This document shows positions 28,123 to 38,011 of a DNA stretch of 64,000 nucleotides, piece after piece (the stretch's first letter is position 1; each line of letters starts with the position of its first letter). The position numbers were made by a program, and so were the translations under genes. Source of the DNA: Lachnospiraceae bacterium. GTDB lineage: Bacteria; Bacillota; Clostridia; Lachnospirales; Lachnospiraceae. The stretch spans positions 1 through 64,000 of the forward strand of contig JAFOEY010000010.1 in NCBI GenBank assembly GCA_017387565.1, read 5' to 3'. Under the pieces are notes generated by a model. That model did no database searches and had not been told where the DNA came from. It worked only from the letters and a program-made list of their open reading frames with translations.

Positions 28123-28905
28123 TCAGTTTCTGCTACTATATCTGACCGCTTCAATCATGGCTTTGATTTTTTCTGCATCTTTAATCCCTTCTGTTTCTAC
28201 GGCAGAACTCACATCTATGCCAAAAGGTCTTTTTAATGAAATCAAATCCGCAACATTAGATAAATCAATTCCACCGGCCAAAAAGTACGGTAATCCGATT
28301 TCTTCATCATCCGGAAGATTCGCAATATCAAATGTCTGCCCACTGCCGCCGGGAATTCCTTTTACTTTGGAATCAAAGAGCAGATATTCCGGTTCACATT
28401 TCTTTGCTTCTAAAATCAGTTTTCGATTAATCTCTGTCTGTTTTTCTTTCCATGCGGTATATGCATTTTCATCTACTGTCTTTTCATCTGCTAACTTTTC
28501 ATCCGACAACTTTTCATCCGCAAGCCTTTCATCCATAGTCACATCAATACGAACAACTTTAATCAGGGGAACTCTGGATGCCTCACCCTTATCCTGCGAT
28601 CCAACTTCTTTTTTCAGCGCTTCTCTTAGTCGGTTTACATAATCCAAATCTTCCTGTCCGTGTAATTGGATGATATCAATGCTTTTTTCACGCACCAGCT
28701 TTACAATGTGCGCAATAGGTTCATTGACAAATACACCAACGGCCGGAATATCAGGATTGAGAGCTACCTTCAGTATGGCGGCTGTCTCATCCGATACAAA
28801 ACGCTTTGTGGCAGCAAAGACAAAGCCCACATAATCCGGTTTGAATTCGTTTACTGCATACACATCTTCGATGCGTTTTAATCCACATATTTTTATAAGG
28901 CTCAT
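28123..28905 (-). CDS. trpF: Phosphoribosylanthranilate isomerase with repeat insert
   Basis: Third step of tryptophan synthesis. The 260-residue protein exceeds the usual 200-220. KICGLKR (catalytic Cys near residue 6) and the Asp in LLFDSKVKG are present; the phosphate site is FLAGGID. The excess lies at about 105-165, where DERLA, DEKLS, DEKLA, DEKTV and DEN follow each other, a charged 5-residue tandem repeat. The start at 28905 makes an ATGA overlap with the trpC stop. Confidence 0.93.
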   Translation of the reverse strand: MSLIKICGLKRIEDVYAVNEFKPDYVGFVFAATKRFVSDETAAILKVALNPDIPAVGVFVNEPIAHIVKLVREKSIDIIQLHGQEDLDYVNRLREALKKEVGSQDKGEASRVPLIKVVRIDVTMDERLADEKLSDEKLADEKTVDENAYTAWKEKQTEINRKLILEAKKCEPEYLLFDSKVKGIPGGSGQTFDIANLPDDEEIGLPYFLAGGIDLSNVADLISLKRPFGIDVSSAVETEGIKDAEKIKAMIEAVRYSSRN

Positions 28906-29714
28906 CCCTTCGCACACCCCTTGCGCAATTCTTCTAACATTGCTTTTTTATCCGGACTCCGCATCAAAGTCTCTCCGATGAGCACACCGTTTACCCCGGC
29001 ATCATATAACACCTTGATATCTTTTGCTGTCCGGATACCACTTTCTGCAATAAACAAAACATCAGGGGGAACGAGCTTGCGAAGTCTTTCACTATTATGT
29101 ACATCTACCGTAAAATCCTTTAAATTCCGGTTATTGACGCCGATGATTCTGGCTCCGGCACGAACAGCCATGGCAATTTCATCTTCATCATGTGTCTCTA
29201 CTAAAGCCGATAATCCAAGTGTATCACAAATGCCAATGTATTCTCTGATGGTGTCTTCGTCCAGTAGCGAACAGATTAGTAAAATCATCGATGCCCCCAA
29301 AACCTTTGCCTGATAAATCTGATAGGCATCAACGGTAAAATCTTTCCTTAGAACCGGCGTCGCAACATTATCTACAATTTCCTGTAAATATCTGTCATCT
29401 CCTAAAAATCTGGTTGGTTCTGTTAAAACTGAAATACAGGCAGCTCCGGCAGTCTCATACTCTTTTGCAATTTCCACATAGGGAAAATTGGGAGCAATCA
29501 GGCCTTTAGAAGGGGATGCCTTTTTAACTTCACAGATAAAAGAGATGCCCTCTTTCTTTAAAGCCTGTTCAACAATAAAACCTGTTTCATAATCCGTATT
29601 GCATTCCATGGACAATGCTTTTTTAACCATATCCTCCATGGAAATCTTTTTCTTATCTTCTGCCACACGTTCTCGCGCCGCATCGGCTAAAATCTTTAAA
29701 ATATTATCTGCCAT
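28902..29714 (-). CDS. trpC: Indole-3-glycerol phosphate synthase
   Basis: Fourth step of tryptophan synthesis. The 270-residue barrel has the catalytic ICEVKKASPSKG (about 57-68), LRKDFTVDAYQ near 118, VNNRNLKDF near 188 and ESGI near 217. It starts 15 bp after the trpG stop and overlaps trpF. The gap before it leaves no room for trpD. Confidence 0.96.
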   Translation of the reverse strand: MADNILKILADAARERVAEDKKKISMEDMVKKALSMECNTDYETGFIVEQALKKEGISFICEVKKASPSKGLIAPNFPYVEIAKEYETAGAACISVLTEPTRFLGDDRYLQEIVDNVATPVLRKDFTVDAYQIYQAKVLGASMILLICSLLDEDTIREYIGICDTLGLSALVETHDEDEIAMAVRAGARIIGVNNRNLKDFTVDVHNSERLRKLVPPDVLFIAESGIRTAKDIKVLYDAGVNGVLIGETLMRSPDKKAMLEELRKGCAKG

Positions 29715-29729
29715 AACTTTGACCTTTCC

Positions 29730-30299
29730 CTACAGTTGCAAAAAATTCCGCATCAAGGTTTCGCCGTCCGGTGTCAGAACACTTTCCGGATGAAACTGCA
29801 TTCCATATATCTCATAATCTTTATGACGAACTGCCATAACCTCACCATCATCCGTCGTGCCGATGACCTTTAAGCAATCCGGCATCGTTTTCGGATCTGC
29901 CGCTAAAGAATGATATCTGGCAATCGGAATCCGATCATTTACTCCCGAAAAAAGCTTTTCTTTTTTATCAATCGTCATCATACTCTGTTTACCGTGCATT
30001 AATTCTTTGGCATAGGTAATAGTAGCTCCATATACTTCACAAATCCCCTGGTGACCTAAACAGACACCCAGTATCTTTGCTTTTTTCTGCATTCTTTTTA
30101 CAACCTCTTCACAAATGCCCGCATCGGATGGTCTGCCCGGGCCCGGCGAAAGAATAATGTAAGCCGGTGCTAACGCTTCCACTTCATCGACAGACAATTC
30201 ATCATTTCGGATAACTTTTATTTCATCCTTTGCAATGCTGCCGATTAACTGAACCAGATTATAAGAAAAACTGTCATAATTATCAATCAGTAAAATCAT
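29730..30299 (-). CDS. trpG: Anthranilate synthase glutamine amidotransferase component
   Basis: Supplies ammonia from glutamine to TrpE. The 189-residue class I amidotransferase has the nucleophile in GVCLGHQ (about residue 80), the oxyanion strand PGPGRP and the His-Glu pair in MQFHPES near 170. It is not fused to TrpD. The ATG at 30299 overlaps the trpE TGA by one base. Confidence 0.94.
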   Translation of the reverse strand: MILLIDNYDSFSYNLVQLIGSIAKDEIKVIRNDELSVDEVEALAPAYIILSPGPGRPSDAGICEEVVKRMQKKAKILGVCLGHQGICEVYGATITYAKELMHGKQSMMTIDKKEKLFSGVNDRIPIARYHSLAADPKTMPDCLKVIGTTDDGEVMAVRHKDYEIYGMQFHPESVLTPDGETLMRNFLQL

Positions 30300-31756
30300 C
30301 AACCATTCACCTCACTTGCTCTCTTCACAGCCTCGATGACTGCTCCTGCTTTATTTGCGCATTCCATATACTCATTTTCAGGCACACTGTCTGCCACAAT
30401 TCCGGCACCGGCCTGAATATAAACCTTATCGCCTTTTTTAACTGCTGTACGAATGGCAATACAAACATCCAGATTTCCGGAAAAATCTAAGTAGCCGATA
30501 GCACCGCCATATACCCCGCGACTGTCTTTTTCCAGTTCATCAATAATCTCACACGCTCGGAATTTCGGTGCTCCGGATAAGGTTCCTGCCGGCAACATGG
30601 TCGCTATCGTATCGCAGCCATCCTTGTCTTTTTTAATCTGACCACATACCACGGAAGCAATGTGCATAACCTTGGAAAAACGGTGAATCTGCATATACTC
30701 ATCAACCGTCACGCTTCCATATCTGGAAATTCTTCCAAGATCATTTCGCGCTAAATCAACCAGCATATTATGTTCCGCACGTTCTTTTTCATCTGCTAAA
30801 AGTTCAACTTCCAATGCCTCATCTTCTGCCTTGCTAACGCCTCTATGTCTGGTTCCCGCAACCGGAAATGTCGTAAGCTTTCCTTCTTCCAGTTTGACCA
30901 TGGTTTCCGGAGAAGTACCTGCTATCTGCAAATCATCACACTGTATAAAATACATATAGGGGGACGGATTGGTCGTTCGAAGTACGCGGTAGGTATTTAA
31001 CAGACTGCTGTGATATTCTGCTTCAAACCTTCTGGATATAACCCCCTGAAAAATATCTCCCTCTCGAATATAGTGCTTGGTCTTTTCCACCATTGCACAG
31101 TATTCTTCTTTGGAAGTATTACAGGTAAAATCCACTTCCTTTTGTGCTATTTCAGGTGTCAAAGGTGTATTATCATAAATCAAGTTGATGATCTTATCAA
31201 TTTCAAGAGTTGCTGCATTGTATCCCTGTTCTCCCTTATCACTGTAATAATTGACAATCACAACAATTTTTTGTTTTAAATGGTCATAAGCAATCACTTT
31301 ATCAAACAGCATCAGATTATAATCATCAAATTCACTGGTCTTTAATTTCAATTTTGGTTCTACATATCCAAACATTTCATATGAAAAATGTCCGACAAAT
31401 CCACCGGTAAAAGACGGCATTCCTTCAATCTTTGGTGTCTTATACTTCTTTAGTTGTTCCCTTAAAGCTTCCATTGGATCACGCTGGATTTTTTGCTCAA
31501 TTGCTCCGCTCTTTAATGTAACAACACCGGATTTTGCGGAAATCTGCAACAACGGATTGACACCCAAAAAAGAAAATCTTCCCCATTTGTTTCCTCCTTC
31601 CACACTTTCAAGAAGGAAAAACTTACTGTCAATTTGAGCAAGCTTTCTCAACAATGTAATCGGCGTTACGACATCCGCATATATTTCACGGCAGACCGGA
31701 ATGATATTATAATCTTTTTCATATTGTTTTGTTGTTTCATAATCCGGAAAATACAT
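30299..31756 (-). CDS. trpE: Anthranilate synthase component I
   Basis: Converts chorismate to anthranilate. The 485-residue protein has an N-terminal feedback domain, with the tryptophan-site LLESVEGG near 48, and the chorismate domain with DIFQGVISRRF, FPVAGTRHRG and ARNDLGRI (about residues 330-345). Catalytic and metal residues look intact. AAAGGAG lies 8 nt before the ATG. First gene of the operon, behind the T-box leader. Confidence 0.96.
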   Translation of the reverse strand: MYFPDYETTKQYEKDYNIIPVCREIYADVVTPITLLRKLAQIDSKFFLLESVEGGNKWGRFSFLGVNPLLQISAKSGVVTLKSGAIEQKIQRDPMEALREQLKKYKTPKIEGMPSFTGGFVGHFSYEMFGYVEPKLKLKTSEFDDYNLMLFDKVIAYDHLKQKIVVIVNYYSDKGEQGYNAATLEIDKIINLIYDNTPLTPEIAQKEVDFTCNTSKEEYCAMVEKTKHYIREGDIFQGVISRRFEAEYHSSLLNTYRVLRTTNPSPYMYFIQCDDLQIAGTSPETMVKLEEGKLTTFPVAGTRHRGVSKAEDEALEVELLADEKERAEHNMLVDLARNDLGRISRYGSVTVDEYMQIHRFSKVMHIASVVCGQIKKDKDGCDTIATMLPAGTLSGAPKFRACEIIDELEKDSRGVYGGAIGYLDFSGNLDVCIAIRTAVKKGDKVYIQAGAGIVADSVPENEYMECANKAGAVIEAVKRASEVNG

Positions 31757-31865
31757 CTTACACTCTCCTTTGAAATAATTAAGATAATTGATTTACATTA
31801 GTATAAAATACATCAGTAAGTTACAGAATTTACTTTTAATGCTCTCATCATCATATGATTTGACG

Positions 31866-32150
31866 AAAAAAAAGCTTCTGCCCCTAAACAGGGACAAAAG
31901 CTATAAAAACCTCTGCGGTACCACCCATATTGATAATATACTATCCACTCATTCTGCATACACACTATATGCACCCTCCTGATAACGGGTAGGGAACCCG
32001 TTGACGTCTACTCTGAAAACATAATCACTTTCATTTCAAGTCACCCTCGCAAGTCCATTCAATCATTTCCTTCATGCTGCATTCCACCAGCCGCAGCTCT
32101 CTGTAATGTGTTCCGTGATTTACTTCTCTCGCTCATCGGTTTATTACTTT
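31866..32150 (-). ncRNA. Tryptophan T-box leader of the trp operon
   Basis: The T-box core GGGTGGTACCGC lies at 31926-31915 (minus sense) and pairs with the tRNA acceptor end. Upstream is stem I with the specifier TGG at 32057-32055 (context GAATGGACT), which reads tRNA-Trp. A terminator hairpin follows at 31866-31902 (AGCTTTTGTCCC against GGGGCAGAAGCT, then eight Ts). Uncharged tRNA-Trp should favour the antiterminator and switch trpE-A on. Confidence 0.92.
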
Positions 32151-32169
32151 ATCGTGTTAAATTATTGAA

Positions 32170-32198
32170 ATCATAATACAATTTTATATTCTTGTCAA
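32170..32198 (-). promoter_or_regulatory. Promoter of the trp operon
   Basis: TTGACA at 32193-32198 and TATGAT at 32170-32175 with exactly 17 bp between, just upstream of the T-box stem I. Confidence 0.85.
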
Positions 32199-32230
32199 GA
32201 AATATATTACAATGATTATTCCATCGCAGG

Positions 32231-33643
32231 TTACACTTTTTCAAATCTTCCGACTTCTTTTTCAAGCTCTCTGGCAATATTCTGATTGTTATCACTCTCA
32301 TCCTTGATTGTTGCAATAGCACCTACAAGCACGGTTACGTCTTCCGCCACACCGGTAATACCGTTGGCACTCTCTTCCACTGTGATGGTAATATCATGAA
32401 GCCCCTCATTCATGATGTTCATGGTATCTGCAATATCTATAGACTGATTTGTAAAATCATTCAGAATTCTCTGTATTTCTTTTGCATCCTGCTCATACTG
32501 ACTGGCAATTTTTACAAAACTGTCATAATCCCGAATTACATCTCCATTTACAAAATCCAACATCTTGGTAGCTTCATTGGCAAGCTTATCCACCGCATCC
32601 GTTATGATTCGGTTGATTTCCTGAATATCACTGGCGGTTTCCCTGCTACTATCTGCAAGCTGTCTGATTTCCTCAGCAACCACCGCAAATCCTTTTCCGG
32701 CTTCCCCTGCTCTTGCTGCTTCTATCGAAGCATTTAATGCCAGCAAATTGGTCTGACTGGCAATATCTAAAATGTTACCTGTAAGTGCATTAATTTTTTC
32801 AACACTCCGACTTTCATCTACAGCTTCTTTAAGCGTTAATCCAACGGATTCAAAAATTCCCTGCGCGGAATTTTTGTTTTCTACGGTTTCCCGGTTCATC
32901 TCCTTCGCACGCTTCTGAATCTGCTCCACATTCTTTGTCTCGGAAATGACACAATCCTGCATCAACTGAACCCGTTCTAAAATATTACTGCTGCCCTGAC
33001 TAATCTGATCAAGTGTTGCCGAAATTTCTTCCATACTCGCTGCCATTTCCTGAGCAGTAGCCGAAACATTCATAGCTCCCTGACTTGATTCGTCAACACT
33101 CTTTTTTACCTCATCTACAGATATCAGCATATTCTGAGAACTGTTTTGTATCTTTTGCATCAGAAGCTGCAGCTGCTCAATAAAGTTGTTTAATCCCTCT
33201 ACAAGCTGACCAATTTCATCCTTGGAATTCACTTCGATGCGGCTTGTCAGATCTCCCTTATCATTCTTAATATCATCAATAATTTCAGTCAATTGTAAAT
33301 GAGCTGACTTGACAGGCTTTACTATATTTTTATTTGCAAATATTCCCATTATAATAACTAAAACAATGGATAGTCCCAAAAGAATATTGTCAAATACAAT
33401 CGTCCCGTCAACACGAATAATACCATGCTTGAGATAATATTGAATATTATCTTCCGCCTCGCTCACGGCTTCCTGATCTCCGGCTTCAATGGCAATTTTT
33501 AAATTGTCAACTTCCTCATCAATGGAATTATTAAATCCTGCTACATATTTTAATGCCGAGCTATTCAGAATACATGCCAACACAACCAAGATTCCCAAAA
33601 CACTGAGCATCAAAGAGATTTTTCTTTTTACACTCTTCCCCAT
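32231..33643 (-). CDS. Methyl-accepting chemotaxis protein with very short sensor
   Basis: A 470-residue receptor. Membrane helix 1 is at about 11-31 and helix 2 at about 87-108; the part outside is only about 55 residues and helical, too short for a usual ligand domain. A HAMP domain (about 110-165) and the signalling domain follow, with the tip [20 protein letters not shown] near 300. No CheR-binding pentapeptide is seen at the end. The ATG at 33643 is chosen for GGGG 7 nt upstream. It may sense through the membrane or through a partner protein. Confidence 0.92.
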   Translation of the reverse strand: MGKSVKRKISLMLSVLGILVVLACILNSSALKYVAGFNNSIDEEVDNLKIAIEAGDQEAVSEAEDNIQYYLKHGIIRVDGTIVFDNILLGLSIVLVIIMGIFANKNIVKPVKSAHLQLTEIIDDIKNDKGDLTSRIEVNSKDEIGQLVEGLNNFIEQLQLLMQKIQNSSQNMLISVDEVKKSVDESSQGAMNVSATAQEMAASMEEISATLDQISQGSSNILERVQLMQDCVISETKNVEQIQKRAKEMNRETVENKNSAQGIFESVGLTLKEAVDESRSVEKINALTGNILDIASQTNLLALNASIEAARAGEAGKGFAVVAEEIRQLADSSRETASDIQEINRIITDAVDKLANEATKMLDFVNGDVIRDYDSFVKIASQYEQDAKEIQRILNDFTNQSIDIADTMNIMNEGLHDITITVEESANGITGVAEDVTVLVGAIATIKDESDNNQNIARELEKEVGRFEKV

Positions 33644-33799
33644 TAATATTCCCCTTTTCTCTTCATTCACTTTACTATTTGGAAAGCTATGCTTTTTACC
33701 AAACAAACCAAATAGCACAATATTATTTTACTACGGATAGGGCGGTATATCAAATGGTTTTATGCTACAATTCAATTTCTTTTATCCGTATCATCTGTA

Positions 33800-34369
33800 T
33801 CATTCATTGATTTGCAAAAATTCTTCCGTCTGCGCCATCACGCGTTTCATGTATTCTAAGTCCATATCCGTTTTTCCCGTTTCCAGAGAATGATTGGCTC
33901 CGTCAAAAACCTCACAGCGGATACTCCTTTTCTGACACAAATCCAATATCCTGTGATGTTCATCTCCTACCCACGGATCATTGGAACCGGTAAAAACAAT
34001 GGCATCTTTAAAATTAAACTGGAATGTCTCTACCAACGGCGTATAAAGCACTAATCGGATTCTATCTTTAAACACACTCTGATCAGCCAAAGTAGCCGCT
34101 ACAATCGTACCAACACTTTTTCCCACAAATAAAATTTCATCATACATATTCCAGTTTACCGTTGCTAACGCATCAATGGAATAAGATAACGCAAGCTCAT
34201 AGGATTCTACCATCTTATCGGGATTTCCTTTTACATTTTCCGGAAACCCCTGATACGGAAGAAGAATAATCTCATATCCATAAGCCACCGCTAACTTCCT
34301 GCTATAATACATAAGCGGTTTATCTACCGTATATCCGATTCCCGGAAAAAAAACTGCCAATTTTGCCAT
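33800..34369 (-). CDS. Alpha/beta hydrolase fold protein
   Basis: A 189-residue protein with the nucleophile elbow GKSVGT (Ser near residue 82), a strand-plus-Asp TGSNDPW and a likely catalytic His in DGANHSLETG. It resembles small lysophospholipase-like hydrolases; the substrate is unknown. GAGG lies 10 nt before the ATG. Confidence 0.8.
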   Translation of the reverse strand: MAKLAVFFPGIGYTVDKPLMYYSRKLAVAYGYEIILLPYQGFPENVKGNPDKMVESYELALSYSIDALATVNWNMYDEILFVGKSVGTIVAATLADQSVFKDRIRLVLYTPLVETFQFNFKDAIVFTGSNDPWVGDEHHRILDLCQKRSIRCEVFDGANHSLETGKTDMDLEYMKRVMAQTEEFLQINE

Positions 34370-34506
34370 ACTATCATGTCCTCTTTTCTTCTGTTTTCGT
34401 TTCATCTAAGTAATCGCCAAGGCGATGCCCTTATGCATCCCGAAATCATCCTGTGACCATCACTTTCCTAATGCCAAAATAACTAAAACTTTTGTTTTTT
34501 GCATTC

Positions 34507-35034
34507 TTACTTCTTCAATCTAAATCGCACAATATCCTCATGCGGATTAACTCTTGCCAATCCGATTTCCGTAATTTCTGCAGTCATGGGTACAAATCCA
34601 TCCTGCAAAATACTGACAGCACCTAACATCTGTTCTTTCGTCAATGTTTTCCCCAATGTAATATGAGGTATCCATGACATCGGTTTATAATATTTGCTGA
34701 TCTTTGTTTCATTGATCTGGTTGAATGTACGATAAACATCCCTTGACAAATCCTGCAAATATTGATTGAAAACAGGCATGGCATATATCACATACGGCAT
34801 CATCATTCCTATCGATGCAATTTCAACACTTCCCTTACACAATTCAGTTTGCAATTTTTGAAAGTGCGCTATCAGAACCGCTTCACTTCGGGCCTCAATT
34901 TGGGAAATAGTCATATGTGGCGGTACCTGATGACTTATCATAAACCGGTTCCCGGTTTTTTCCGCAATCTGCTTAATATATCGATTTAAGACTTTGTTTG
35001 ACTGATCGTCAAAATATGCTGATATTAAATACAT
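34507..35034 (-). CDS. 2H phosphoesterase (2'-5' RNA ligase family)
   Basis: A 175-residue protein with two HxT motifs, PHMTISQ near residue 40 and PHITLGK near 127, the paired catalytic sites of this fold. Family members hydrolyse cyclic or 2'-5' phosphodiesters; the biological substrate is unknown. The ATG at 35034 is preceded by AAGGAAAG. Confidence 0.85.
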   Translation of the reverse strand: MYLISAYFDDQSNKVLNRYIKQIAEKTGNRFMISHQVPPHMTISQIEARSEAVLIAHFQKLQTELCKGSVEIASIGMMMPYVIYAMPVFNQYLQDLSRDVYRTFNQINETKISKYYKPMSWIPHITLGKTLTKEQMLGAVSILQDGFVPMTAEITEIGLARVNPHEDIVRFRLKK

Positions 35035-35083
35035 GAGCACTTTCCTTTTATTCTGTCTTTCACTTCATAATAAATACAATATG

Positions 35084-37327
35084 CTATCTCTTTACATATT
35101 TTTCAACTATAATTTTTTGCACACTTTCCGGATACAAAAGCACAAAATATTTATTTCCATTTTGACTAATTCTTTCACACTCCTGTATTCCATATTTAAT
35201 TCCCAATTCAGTTGGTCTTTTTCTGCTAATACCATTTGAAACCTCTTCAACCACAAGACCTTCTTCTACCAGCATTGCAAAAACTTTAGCACCGGAAATT
35301 TTCTTTACATTTCGTTCTTTAATAAGCTGATTTAATTTTTCTTTAATATCTGACAAAAGACAAATATTCTGATACTCAAATTTTTCAGCTTCTTCCTGTG
35401 TCAAATTGAATTCTTCTTTTTTTCTTCTTCTCGATACAGTATTCTGTTCCTCTATATCTTGCTCAGTATCAAGTTGCAGGCTTAATACCACATTGTTATT
35501 AGAGTTTACATACTTTTCGATTTCGTCTAAAAACCTTTGTCCATATTTATCAAATTTATTTACTCCAACACCATTCACATTCATCATTTCATCTCGATTT
35601 GAGGGTGTTTTAACACACATATCAATTAATGTTTTATCACTAAAAATAATATATGGCGGCATTGCTTCTTCTTTTGCAATAATTAAGCGCAGTTGCCTAA
35701 GGCGTTCGAAGAGTTCAAACCCAGCTTTTGTAAGTTTATCTGTTTTCCTTTGTTTTCTTGTTTTTCTGTCAATCGGTTCTTTTTCTTGATATGTGCGGAG
35801 CACGACCTTTTTCGAACCATCTTTTAATGCCGAAATATCACCTATTTTCAATACACTATACTTTTCTTGCGTTTGATACAAATAGCCATCTGCAATCATC
35901 TGGTGAATCAAAGAATCTATTTCCGTTTCACTCATATCTTGGAGTTTTCCATAAGATCTGTATTCCGTTGTATGTAATTCCTTCAATCTGGCTCTATTTG
36001 CGCCATGCAATGTACCCGTAACAATTTTAATTCCATATTTTCCTTTTGTCTCAACGACACAATTTATGATCCATTTTGCATGTTCGGTATGATCAATTTC
36101 CAGATATTCGCGGTGACAATTTCCGCAATTATCACAAGGTTTAGCGGTAGTTTCACCGAAATAATTCAGTATATAATTCCGCAAGCATTCTGTAGTCCTG
36201 CAATAGTTTTCCATAATCTGCAGCCTTTTATGATCTCGCTGCTTAATAAGCTCCATATCACCTGCTTCCATCTCAACCACAGTTTTACTTTCCAATAAAC
36301 GCTTATTAATCATGACATCCTGCATTGAAAATAATAAAATGCACTGTGCAGTCTCTCCGTCACGACCGGCTCTTCCAGCCTCCTGGTAATAACTTTCCAT
36401 ACTTTGTGGCATATTATAATGGATTACATATCTGACATTTGACTTATCAATTCCCATTCCGAATGCATTCGTGGCGATAATTGCCAAAGCACGATCATAT
36501 ATAAAATTCTCCTGATTCGTGTTTCTATCTACTGTACTCATTCCTGCGTGGTATTTTGCCACCGCATATCCTTTCTGAGCAAGCAGACCATATAACTCAT
36601 CGACATTTTTTCTTGTCGCACAATAAATAATTCCGCTTTCATTCCTGTGTTTTTCCATATAGTCAATTACAAATTCTGTTTTATGTCTTGTATTTTCCAC
36701 TTGATAATATAGATTTTCTCGATCAAATCCTCTTACAAAAACATCCGGATGCTGCAATTTTAAGACACACTGTATATCATCTTTTACTTCAGATGTCGCG
36801 GTCGCTGTAAATGCGCTGACAACAGGTCTGTATGGTAATTCTTCTATAAAATCCACAATCTTTAGATAACTGGGTCTGAAATCCTGTCCCCACTGCGAAA
36901 TACAATGAGCCTCATCAACTGTAACCATAGAAATTTTTGTATTTTTCGCAAAATCCAGAAAATCCCAACTGCCAAGTCTTTCCGGTGCAACATATATAAT
37001 CTTATATTGTCCCTTTACGGCCAAAGAAAGAGCTTTCTTTATCTGCCCCTCTGATAATGTTGAATTAATATAAGCAGCATGTATTCCGGCATCATTTAAT
37101 GCTCTGACCTGATCTTGCATCAAAGAAATAAGAGGTGAAACAACAATCGTAATACCGGGCAGCATCAATGCCGGTATCTGATAACAAATTGACTTTCCTG
37201 CCCCGGTCGGCATAATTGCCAGTATATCTCTTTGGTCCAAAATAGAATTTATGATTTCCTCCTGGCCTTTCCGAAATGAATCATATCCAAAATATTGTTT
37301 CAAAATTTCATTTTGCGTCATAATCAT
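35084..37327 (-). CDS. recQ: ATP-dependent DNA helicase RecQ
   Basis: A 3'-5' helicase for recombination and fork repair. The 747-residue protein has Walker A MPTGAGKS (about 40-47), DEAHCISQWGQDFRP (about 137-151) and motif VI QEAGRAGRDG. The zinc site includes CRTTECLR and CDNCGNC (about 375-402). A winged helix and an HRDC domain (about 515-595) follow. The last 110 residues form an extra helical domain, as in other clostridial RecQ proteins. GGACACG precedes the ATG. Confidence 0.95.
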   Translation of the reverse strand: MIMTQNEILKQYFGYDSFRKGQEEIINSILDQRDILAIMPTGAGKSICYQIPALMLPGITIVVSPLISLMQDQVRALNDAGIHAAYINSTLSEGQIKKALSLAVKGQYKIIYVAPERLGSWDFLDFAKNTKISMVTVDEAHCISQWGQDFRPSYLKIVDFIEELPYRPVVSAFTATATSEVKDDIQCVLKLQHPDVFVRGFDRENLYYQVENTRHKTEFVIDYMEKHRNESGIIYCATRKNVDELYGLLAQKGYAVAKYHAGMSTVDRNTNQENFIYDRALAIIATNAFGMGIDKSNVRYVIHYNMPQSMESYYQEAGRAGRDGETAQCILLFSMQDVMINKRLLESKTVVEMEAGDMELIKQRDHKRLQIMENYCRTTECLRNYILNYFGETTAKPCDNCGNCHREYLEIDHTEHAKWIINCVVETKGKYGIKIVTGTLHGANRARLKELHTTEYRSYGKLQDMSETEIDSLIHQMIADGYLYQTQEKYSVLKIGDISALKDGSKKVVLRTYQEKEPIDRKTRKQRKTDKLTKAGFELFERLRQLRLIIAKEEAMPPYIIFSDKTLIDMCVKTPSNRDEMMNVNGVGVNKFDKYGQRFLDEIEKYVNSNNNVVLSLQLDTEQDIEEQNTVSRRRKKEEFNLTQEEAEKFEYQNICLLSDIKEKLNQLIKERNVKKISGAKVFAMLVEEGLVVEEVSNGISRKRPTELGIKYGIQECERISQNGNKYFVLLYPESVQKIIVEKYVKR

Positions 37328-37357
37328 CGTGTCCTTTCGTTATAAAAATAACATTCT

Positions 37358-37573
37358 TTAACTTCGATCCAAATAAAACAAATCTTCAAACTTACACTCA
37401 AAAGCCACACAAAGCAAGGCTGCCAGATAAGCTGTGGGACTGAATTGGCCGTTTTCAATGGAACTTATAGTATTCCTGGAAGAACCAACCATATTTGCCA
37501 ATTCTGTTTGTGACCAACCTTTCTTTTGTCTGAACTCTTTGACCCTATTCTTTAACTCCAAATGCGATTTCAC
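37358..37573 (-). CDS. Small XRE-type transcriptional regulator
   Basis: A 71-residue protein that is all helix-turn-helix (QTELANMVGSSRNTISSIEN, about 23-42), like the YvaO/Cro group found beside small membrane proteins. It starts at a GTG one base after the stop of the membrane gene, so the pair is an operon. It probably represses the promoter at 37906-37953. Confidence 0.85.
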   Translation of the reverse strand: MKSHLELKNRVKEFRQKKGWSQTELANMVGSSRNTISSIENGQFSPTAYLAALLCVAFECKFEDLFYLDRS

Positions 37574-37574
37574 T

Positions 37575-37892
37575 CTATATCAACTCTCCTAAGTATGCTA
37601 AAATTGTTATTACTGCCATAAGCAATGAAATGATTCCCAATACCAAATTAATTTTTCTAATAAACCCTTCACCTTCCTGAATGCTCTGTAAGCCATATAT
37701 AAGGAAAATCACACCTGCTAAGCCTGTATCAATTTGTTTCAAAAATATCATCTTTACCAGTACCATAAATATACCTGCTAATAATCCGATGCACATTGCT
37801 CTATAATCTTTTCTCAGCACAAAAAATCTTTCATACTCTTTCCCTTTATCGCCATTATTCTGCGCGGCATTTAGTATCTCATCTCTATCCAT
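37575..37892 (-). CDS. Small membrane protein (DUF6442-like)
   Basis: A 105-residue protein. An acidic N-terminal tail with MDRDEILNAAQ and EYERFF precedes three membrane helices (about 32-52, 56-72 and 80-102). The family is paired with small XRE regulators; its function is unknown. The ATG at 37892 is chosen because AAAGGAG lies 5 nt before it. Confidence 0.72.
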   Translation of the reverse strand: MDRDEILNAAQNNGDKGKEYERFFVLRKDYRAMCIGLLAGIFMVLVKMIFLKQIDTGLAGVIFLIYGLQSIQEGEGFIRKINLVLGIISLLMAVITILAYLGELI

Positions 37893-37905
37893 GTTTTTCT
37901 CCTTT

Positions 37906-37953
37906 GCCAAGTTTTATTGTCAATATTATAACCATGCCAAGTTTTATTGTCAA
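37906..37953 (-). promoter_or_regulatory. Consensus promoter with direct-repeat operator for the XRE operon
   Basis: TTGACA (37948-37953), a 17-bp spacer and TATAAT (37925-37930) form a perfect consensus. TTGACAATAAAACTTGGC occurs twice in the same direction, at 37953-37936 and 37923-37906, 30 bp apart. One copy covers the -35 and spacer and the other the transcription start. Binding by the XRE protein would shut the operon (inference). Confidence 0.8.
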
Positions 37954-38011
37954 CTCATTCAGAATACAATGAACTACCACTTTCTCTCCTTATCTTTCTT
38001 TCAATCTTATC

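Noticed and set aside
27936..28642. Long Phe/Ser-rich plus-strand frames opposite trpF and its spacer
   Set aside because: They reflect the pyrimidine-rich strand and the codon pattern of trpF; composition is not protein-like.
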